A DNA stretch of 64,000 nt from Micractinium sp. NFX-FRZ (taxonomy: Eukaryota > Chlorophyta > Trebouxiophyceae > Chlorellales > Chlorellaceae): positions 1-64,000 of the forward strand of contig JAPTJF010000125.1 of assembly GCA_029339195.1 (NCBI GenBank). Reading direction: 5' to 3'. How positions within the stretch are numbered: position 1 is the first letter of the stretch; each line of letters opens with the position of its first letter. Position numbers and translations under genes: made by a program. The notes beneath the pieces were generated by a model that had not been told where the DNA came from, ran no database searches, and worked only from the letters and a program-made list of their open reading frames with translations. Positions 57,355 through 64,000 of this stretch are shown here, piece after piece.

Positions 57355-58494
57355 CATGAGCCTCGCCAACAAGCCCTGGTGGAGCTGTACATCGAGAACG
57401 ACCGGACGGGGGTGTGGCGAAAAGTGGTGGCCCAGGCAAGCGGTCGTTCTGTCGCGCCAAACGGCATGCAAACAATGCATGATGACGTCGCAGTCCCGGC
57501 GTGGCGATCACCGGGCCTGCAGTGCAGCTGGCGGCAGCTGCCGCCCCGTTGACCCCCGCAGCCCGTGCTGTGCTGCCCGCTTGCAGGAAGACCTGATCCT
57601 CCACAACCTGCACCGCCTGTCGCAGTACAGCATTATCAAGAAGGTGGGACCTGGCAGCCTCAGGCTGGGCCTGGAAGCAGATGTGCTTGGCTTGGGGGCA
57701 CCGCTGTGCTTCCCGCCTCCCCGCCCGCCCGCTTGCATCACCTGCTGCCCCACTCTACCCGCCCTGCCCATTGCAGGTCGCACAAGACTCTGCAATCGAC
57801 GGCATGCAGTACGGCTTCTCCTTCCAGGGCGTCACTCTGGGCAAGCTGAAGAGCAGCACGCTGGACGGCGCGGCGGTGGGTGACGTGTTCCTGACAGGGC
57901 AGCAGCCGCTGGTGTATGTGCAAGGCGGCAACTCCTTCACCATCTCTGCCGGCAAGCGCGCGCGGGGGGATGTCAAACACTACGTGCCCCGCTGTGTGGA
58001 TGGTTCGGTGGAGACGTCCTTTGACGCCGTCAACAAGAAGCTGCTCGTGACGCGGTTCAACAAGAACCAGACTCAGAACAGGTGCGGTGGGTGGGCGGGG
58101 TTGTGGGTGCTAGCCGGAGGTCTTTCTGGGTGATGGGTGCTGTGCAGAAGTGTTGCTGGTTTGTGAGTGCTGCCCAGAGGTGTTGCTGGGTGTTGGGTGC
58201 TGGGCACAGGTGTTGCTGGGTGCTGTGCATGGTTGCGGGACCTGTGGCTGATGGGTGCTGGCGGTATGGGGCAGAGGGTGCAACAGTGGTTGTGCAAGTG
58301 TGCGCCTGCCGCACCCTCTTGGTCCTGACCGCAACTCCCCTTCCCCCATCCCCATGCCCGCCCGGCAGGCAGAAGAAGGACCCGCCCGCCGTCCATGTCG
58401 CGCCCGGCACCTCCAAGGAGCACGTCTGGGCGGGCTTCATGAGGCGCATGCTGCAGCCGCTCGACTGCAACCCACGCCAGCAGCACCCCTACTG
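57355..58494 (+). CDS. unrecognised protein; 5' end unresolved
   Basis: Three downstream exons are clear: about 57587-57641 (EDLILHNLHRLSQYSIIKK), 57777-58080 (VAQDSAIDGMQYGFSFQG, LVYVQGGNSFTISAGKRA, VDGSVETSFDAVNKKLLV) and 58369-58494 (KKDPPAVHVAPGTSKEHVWA, ending PRQQHPY and TGA). Upstream, 57374-57435 encodes LVELYIENDRTGVWRKVVAQ, which joins in phase only if CAG|GCAAGC acts as a GC-AG donor. No ATG opens this frame: the nearest (57355, MSLANK) is offset by one base, and the frame meets a TGA at about 57302. Either an upstream exon exists, or the sequence has a one-base indel near 57372. The product has about 200 residues, no signal peptide or membrane segment, and I do not recognise its family. 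Confidence 0.5.
58085..58270 (+). repeat. intronic minisatellite, GTGTTGCTGGGTG units
   Basis: Four to five imperfect units of about 30 bases (AGGTGTTGCTGGGTGTTGGG type, alternating with GTGCTGTGCA) fill the last intron of the gene at 57355. Confidence 0.75.
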
Positions 58495-58960
58495 AAGCTG
58501 CTGTGCCTGCTGCCACCCTGGCTAGATCTGTGGCCACCTGTCAATTGACTGGGCGGTCGGCCGCTTTGGCTGCCGGAACTGCCAGACTGGCCTTCAATTT
58601 GACCACATGAATTTCACGTGTCATATTTGTGTTTCTACTGCATCCACTACCCTGCCCCTCCTCGTCCGCTCAATTAGCGTCAGCTTGCTGCACGGGCGCG
58701 GTCAGCCCTGCCATAATACTGTATCATAACCCTGCTTCCCGCCATGTCCAATAGCCCACTTCTCCTCATCTGCTCCTCCGTCACTGCCTCACGGCTGCAT
58801 CCTAAAACACCATATCCGTTCAGCCTTCACATTCGTTCATTCGTTCACAGCCACAACAGCAAAGGGAAAGTGTGTAACCTCACGGCTACCCCGGCAGCAA
58901 GAGAGAGCAGAGTGAAGCACAGATGTAGCACTGCATAGGCGACGAGGACCACAGCACCCC
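58495..58960. other. convergent intergenic region
   Basis: About 465 bases between converging stops. It is less GC-rich than the rest. A plus-strand TGTAA at 58873-58877 could end the transcript of the unrecognised gene. No exon is apparent. Confidence 0.4.
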
Positions 58961-61900
58961 TCACTCGTGCCGGTCACGCGCCCCGCTGCCCCACAGCGGC
59001 AGCCGCCACCGGCGGCCATTGAGGCGGGCAGGCAGGCCTCGGCGGCGGCGGGAGCGTGACCACAGCAGCACTGCTGCAATGGCACACAGCATGCCGCCTT
59101 CCAGCAGCAACGACTGCGTGTAAGAGCTGCTGCTGCCCCAGCCGCCAGCACCACCCTCCACCGTCGCCGCCGCGGTCTGCTGGTGCATCCGGCTGCTGAT
59201 GCGAGCGGCGGCACCTTCGCCGTCAGACAAGTGGCCATCTGCAGGCTGCTTGGGCCGTGATGTGTCCTCGACATGCTGGGGCCCTTCCTCCCCCGCCTGA
59301 GCCAAGCTGTTGATGTCTGGGTGCTCTCGCCCACTGTCATCAGTGGTACTGCTGTCGCCATCTGTTGCTGCGCCAGCGCCGGCACCAGCGCCCTGCTGCT
59401 CCTGCCGCCTCTTCTCCGCCTCCTCTTTCTCCTTCAACTTCGCCAGCTGCTCCTGCTGCTTCCTTATTTCCTCCTGCTCCACCTGCTGCTGCTGCTGCAC
59501 CGCCTCCTGCGCCGCCTGCTGAGCCGCAGCCTGCTTGGCACCTGCTGCCGCGTCTGCTGCCACCGCCTGCTTGGCTGCTTCTGCTGCGGCCGCCTGTTTT
59601 GCTGCCTCAGCTTGCTGCGCTGCCGCCTGCTGAGCAGCGGCCTGCTGCTGCTGCTGCTGCTGCTGTGCGGCTGGGTCTGCAGCCTGTGTGGCTGCTGCTG
59701 CCTGCTGCTGGGCGCTGGCTGCCGGGTCTGCCGCTTGCTGTTGTGCAGTCGCTGCCCCAGGCTGCTGGGCCACGGCTGTTGCATTGCCGCCAGGCTGCTG
59801 CTGCTGCTGCCGTGTATCTGTGCCAGCACCGGTCTGCGCCTGCTGCTGCTGCTGCCCATCAGCTGCTCCACCTCCTGTGCTGGCGCCGCCCTCCTGCCCC
59901 TGCCCTGCTATGCCTGCCGCAGTGCCGTTGCCGGGCGCTGCCGCGGCCTCATCCCCAGCCCCCAGTGCTGGCTGCTCCACAGCCACTGCCTTGCGCACCG
60001 GGCGTGACACAAGCACATTCCACTGCTGGAAAGTGGCGTCGTGGAATGCCAGCGGCGAGTTGGCGTAGCACCTGCAAAGAGCGGGCGCAGCAGGGGGTGC
60101 ACGCTCCCCCGTGTCAGCGGAGGAGCAACGCAAACGTGCTCCACACGGGCATGCTCTTCTCTGCACATGCCCCGGCCTATGCTGCCGCACGCCCACAGAC
60201 CTGCACCCACAACCCAGCCCCAACCACACCTGATGGGCTTCAGCAGCACCGGCGAGACTTCTGTGAAGTTGAAGTCGGGGCGGCGGGCTGGCAAGCTGTC
60301 AAACGTCCCATACGGCGCGGCGCGCAACGCGGACGCTGGCGTGAGGGACGGCACGTCCTGCGGCACATGGTACCGGTGAAACACGGGATAGGGCGGGGGT
60401 AAGCATGGTGTGTGCAGTAGGTCACGGCCTTCCAGGCAGGCAGAAGCTTCGGGGCAGCCGCAACGCAGCAGTGCTGCGACAGCAAAGCGCGCTTTCAGGT
60501 GCGGGCCCAAAACGAGGCCACAGCAGCAGGACCGAGCAGCTAGGCGGCATCACGCATCGCCGGCACCAGGGAAACGCAGCGCAGCGCATCACAGCAGCGG
60601 CAGCGCACCTCGCCCGCAGCCCAGCGCAGCATCTGTGTCAGCAGCGCAAAGCATGTGGAGCGTGAGTGGGAGGAGTCGAGGCAGTTTGAGTCGCCGTAGA
60701 GCCCCACCCGCCCGCTGCCGTGCTGGAACAGCGCAAGCACCCCCGCACCCTGCTTGGGAGGCTGGCCTGCATGGGCCAAACGAATACTTGACAGAAAATC
60801 GTCAAGTTATCCCGCTTATTACGGAAGGCAAGGGTGGGAGTGAGCAGAGTGCACAGCTGGGAGAGCAGCAGCATGTGTGTGCGTGCATGTGTGCCTGGAA
60901 GTTGCCCCCAGCTGCATCCAGCCACTGCTGCACATGCGGCCATGCACCGCACCGCACCGACCGCACGGCACGCATGCATCGCACCGGATGCACCCCTGCC
61001 CGCACCCGCCCTTCCGCCCCACCCCCGCCATCCAGCCTGAGTGCCCTCTCACCTTCCTTTTGCTTGGGCGTGGTGCGGTGCAGCCAGGCACCCGCGGGCA
61101 GCGCCTTAATGGTGACCCCGGAAGCCATGTGGAAGGTGCCCTGCCCAGGCACCCCCTCTATGTTGACCTCCGCCTCCAGAGCTCCCTGCTCAAAGGCCGC
61201 CCCAAAGGGAACCAGCAGGTCGTTGAGGGCGGGCACGTTGGCGCCGCCTGCAGCCGGGGCGGGCGGGGGTGGGGGCAGGGGCGGGAGGGTGTCGCTCGGC
61301 GCCGGGGGCGGCGCAAGGGGAAGGAGACGAGCGGGCAGCTCGCTTGGCATGGCGCTCTTGCTGCTAGCTTTTCCGGTGCGCAGCGTGCAGAGCGAGCAGC
61401 AGGGGCGACAGGCAGGCCGCCCCCATGCGACCCCAACCCGCCTCGTCCGCATGCCTCACCACCCTCCACCCACCCCTCCCAGGCCTCCTCCCCCCCCCCC
61501 TCCTCCTCACCAGTGGCCGCCTCCCACCAGCTGCGCGTGTTGTCGTCGTAGAAGCGCAGCCTCTGGATGCTCTCCTCGTGGTACCAGTCCGCAAAGATGA
61601 GCAGGCCTGGCGGGGCAGAGGAGGGACGGGGGCAGGGAGTTGTGGAATGGGTGTTGGTTGGGGGTGTGGGGTGGGGTGCGGGGTACAGTGGAGACAAGTG
61701 AGCAGTGGGGCAAATTGAGGGGTAGGCCAGAAGCAAGGGCCCGCTCTCTGAATATCAAGAACAAGTGTGGCCTTTTGTCCCGGAAGCTGCGCCTCCCACG
61801 TCTATGAGGGCATGCTGCCCCGCCACCATTCCCTTGCTGCGTGCGCTCCGCGTGTGCTGCTGAGCACAGCATGCTGTGCGTGCTGTGCTCACCCATGCCG

Positions 61901-64000
61901 GCCGCCTCCACGTCAGCCGCCAGCTTGGCCACCTCCTCCCGGTAGAACTCGTCCTCGCTGTCCACAATCATGAGGGCGCCATAATTGGAGGCGTTGAAGC
62001 AGGTGGCAGGGGAGGCCAGGACCTCCAGGAAGAAGCCATCCTCCCTGCAAGGTGGAAAGCCGGGGAGGGGGGCCAGTGAACATTCTATATTATATTGGCC
62101 AAGGCATCTGGGGGCATTATCTGCAGAACCACACGTTTGATTGTACTGCGCACGCACCTGAGCAAGGCGTCCATGTCGAATTAGCTCGTGAGGGGGCCGC
62201 TGCACTATGCCGTACCTCGGCCCGACACTTCAACCGTACCGCAAAGCTGTGCCGCCCACCTGAGCACGTCGTACATCTCGTGGTAGTTGGTGTGCGGGTG
62301 GTCGCCATGCCAGTCCAGGATGTCGTGCCGCACCTGGGGAGAGAACAGGGGGCAGCAGGGGTGTAGGTAAGAAGGGGTCAGGACGGGAGAGCGCTGACGT
62401 GAGGCAGTGGCACATGCCCCTCTATTGCTTGTAGCACTGCTGGCCTGAGCCCCTGCTCGCTGCAGGTGGCGAGTGGGCGGGGCGGTGAGGAGCAGCAGGC
62501 AGGGCAGAGCGCAGAGCAGGCGGAGCAGGCAGGCAGAGCAGCAGAGCAGGCGGACAAAGCAGAGCAGAGCAGGCCGAGCAGAGCAGGCCGAGCAGGCGGA
62601 GCAGGTCGGGCAGAGCAGGCGGAGCAGACCAGGTAGAGCAGAGCAGCACTGCACAGCAACACAGTACATGCTGAGGGAAGGGGCACACCTGCAGGTCGTC
62701 CCGCGGGAAGTAGGCGGGCGGGTAGCGGATGGAGTGGAACTGGTCCCACAGCACGCGCTTGGCCCTGCAGGAGGGGCGGGAGAGAAGGGAGGGACACAGA
62801 GGAGGGGAGGAGGGACGGGGCGGTGAGGTCAAGAGTCAGCGGTGTGAGCGAGGGCGCTGGACAGGGGGGAACACCAGGGCTGCCAGAAGCAAACGCACAG
62901 AGCCTGGGCGGACAGCGCAGCAGGCGGGCTGCAACGCTGCAGCTCTGGGCAGTGCTACCCTCTGCATTCAGTGCCCCGGGGTGCACGGAACATGGGGTGC
63001 AGCCTTCCGTGCCACCCCAATTGCCCAGGTAGGTGCCCACCCACCTGGGTGGCGTGGGGATGATGGCGGCGGTGACGGGCACCCTCACAATGGAGCGGCG
63101 GGGATGCCGCTCGCCGCGGGCGGGCGGCGAGGCCACCACAAACCGGATCTCGCCGTTGGCGGTGCCGTTGAAGGCGGCGCCCTCCTCCTTCACCCGCAGG
63201 TACACCGCCAGGTAGCCGGACCAGGGCCAGAGCTGCTGCGAGTATTCAAACTGCGGACGGGGTGATGGGGTAATGGGAAGGGCGGTGGTGGGTGGGTGAG
63301 GAGGCAGACGTGTCGTTCAGCACTCGAGCATGCAGGCAGGGCGGGGCATGGGCGCAGGCAGTGCAAGCAACGCACCATGTCATAAACAGCGCAATCATGG
63401 CCGCTCCATGTATGGTGGGTTCTGCCGTACCAGAGCCCCCTGCTGCTGCAACAAGAACCCCAACCAACCCATCCGTCGAAGCCCCACAGCGCCTCCTCCT
63501 TCCTCACGAGGCTGCCCACACCCGCTGCCGCCCCTGACTCCTCATCCTCCGATCGAAAGCCCCACCACCGTTGCCTCCTTGTCTTGCCCCTCCTCCTCCT
63601 CTCCCTCCTGCCCCCCCCCCTCACCTGCACATCCAGCAGGCGCCCGCCCTCATCGGCAGGCGTCCACGTCGGCGGCTCCTCTAGCTTGCCGGTCAGCCCC
63701 TGGCCGTTCAGGATGGTGGCGTTGAACATGACTGGCATGGAGCTGGCGTACAGCGGCTGCGTGCAGAAGGGCCACATGTAGGGGCAGTCTGCAGGGGGGG
63801 GCAGGGGGACGGTGTTGGAGGCAGGCGCCAGGTCAGTTGGGGAGGGTGAGGTGGGGGGGAGGCGATGCGCTGGCAGTGAGGCCACATGTAGGGGCAGTGT
63901 GCAGGGGGCATGGGGTCGGTGGCGGCGGCAGGTGCTGGGCCAGTGGCGTGGGGGTGGGGAGGGGCTGCCGTGCAGCGCTGCAATCAACCTCGCATCAGCG
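58961..64000 (-). CDS. S1P: site-1 protease (S8 subtilase), C-terminal part; 5' end off the window
   Basis: Site-1 protease cleaves membrane-tethered transcription factors and other precursors in the Golgi. Exons in the window: 63790-63626, 63250-63044, 62765-62690, 62332-62262, 62045-61894, 61605-61510, 61246-61053, 60768-60609, 60362-60231 and 60073-58961. Matches to the family after the catalytic domain: [118 protein letters not shown] and [14 protein letters not shown]. The catalytic Asp/His/Ser domain lies right of 64000. The last exon is unusual: a Gln/Ala-rich, partly coiled-coil linker of about 250 residues ([20 protein letters not shown]) comes before the single C-terminal membrane helix ([12 protein letters not shown]) and a basic cytosolic tail ([13 protein letters not shown]). 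Two introns carry exon-end copies. Confidence 0.92.
62488..62645 (-). repeat. intronic GCAGAGCAGGCGGAGCAG repeat
   Basis: About 150 bases of imperfect 5-10 base units (GCAGAGCAG, GCGGAGCAG, GCCGAGCAG on plus) in a site-1 protease intron. The open plus-strand frame across it is only a repeat translation. Confidence 0.8.

Noticed and set aside
59273..60007. A 244-codon plus-strand Leu/Cys-rich frame that looks like membrane protein
   Set aside because: It is the antisense shadow of the Gln/Ala-rich linker of site-1 protease; CTG runs read as Leu.
62473..62826. Plus-strand frame of Arg/Gln/Ala repeats
   Set aside because: Translation of an intronic GCAGAGCAGGCG repeat in the site-1 protease gene.

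Overview
This is eukaryotic nuclear DNA from a green alga, most likely a trebouxiophyte of the Chlorella group. The evidence is very high GC, genes split into many short exons with GT-AG introns of roughly 70-600 bases, acceptors that are nearly all CTGCAG or a close variant, CAG/CTG triplet runs that encode Gln/Ala/Ser, TGTAA poly(A) signals just past several stop codons, and plant-type proteins (FAC1-like AMP deaminase with an N-terminal membrane anchor, plant-type Sec62, a synaptotagmin-like SMP-C2 protein). There are no operons, CRISPR arrays, rRNA or tRNA genes that I can recognise. The species call is inference.

Layout, left to right: (1) about 872-3300, minus, patatin-like protein; (2) 3400-3939, plus, small plastid-type membrane protein; (3) 4310-4990, plus, orphan with a CAG run in its intron; (4) 5759-12604, minus, secreted GH3 beta-xylosidase type hydrolase; (5) 13770-22965, minus, AMP deaminase; (6) 23227-28470, plus, TPR + CS-domain co-chaperone-like protein; (7) 28614-30208, minus, VHL beta-domain protein; (8) 30454-34412, minus, NSF N-domain + SKP1/BTB-like + cytochrome b5 protein; (9) 35102-36448, minus, acidic protein; (10) 36733-41485, minus, MYND zinc-finger protein; (11) 42600-47129, plus, SMP-C2 lipid-transfer protein; (12) 47377-49614, plus, F-box/LRR protein; (13) 50001-52497, plus, Sec62; (14) 53159-54801, minus, ankyrin protein; (15) 54973-57007, plus, sugar O-acetyltransferase; (16) 57355-58494, plus, unrecognised protein; (17) 58961 to beyond 64000, minus, site-1 protease (C-terminal part only).

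The genes do not form one pathway. Themes are ER and secretory functions (Sec62, site-1 protease, SMP-C2, secreted GH3) and possible ubiquitin-ligase adaptors or co-chaperones (F-box/LRR, VHL-like, BTB/SKP1-like, TPR-CS, and ankyrin with an F-box-like tail). Four divergent pairs share short or moderate upstream regions.

The most interesting signal is not a gene. In at least eight genes an intron contains one to three degenerate direct copies of a neighbouring exon's end together with its splice donor or acceptor. I call these splice-boundary echoes. I list about 17 cases; the clearest are in Sec62, AMP deaminase, GH3 and site-1 protease. They look like local tandem duplications of exon-intron junctions, and could be raw material for alternative splice sites, intron growth or intron gain. 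A second candidate is gene 8, whose domain combination I cannot match to any family I know. All exon boundaries were inferred by eye from reading frame, splice signals and family similarity; none was tested with transcripts.
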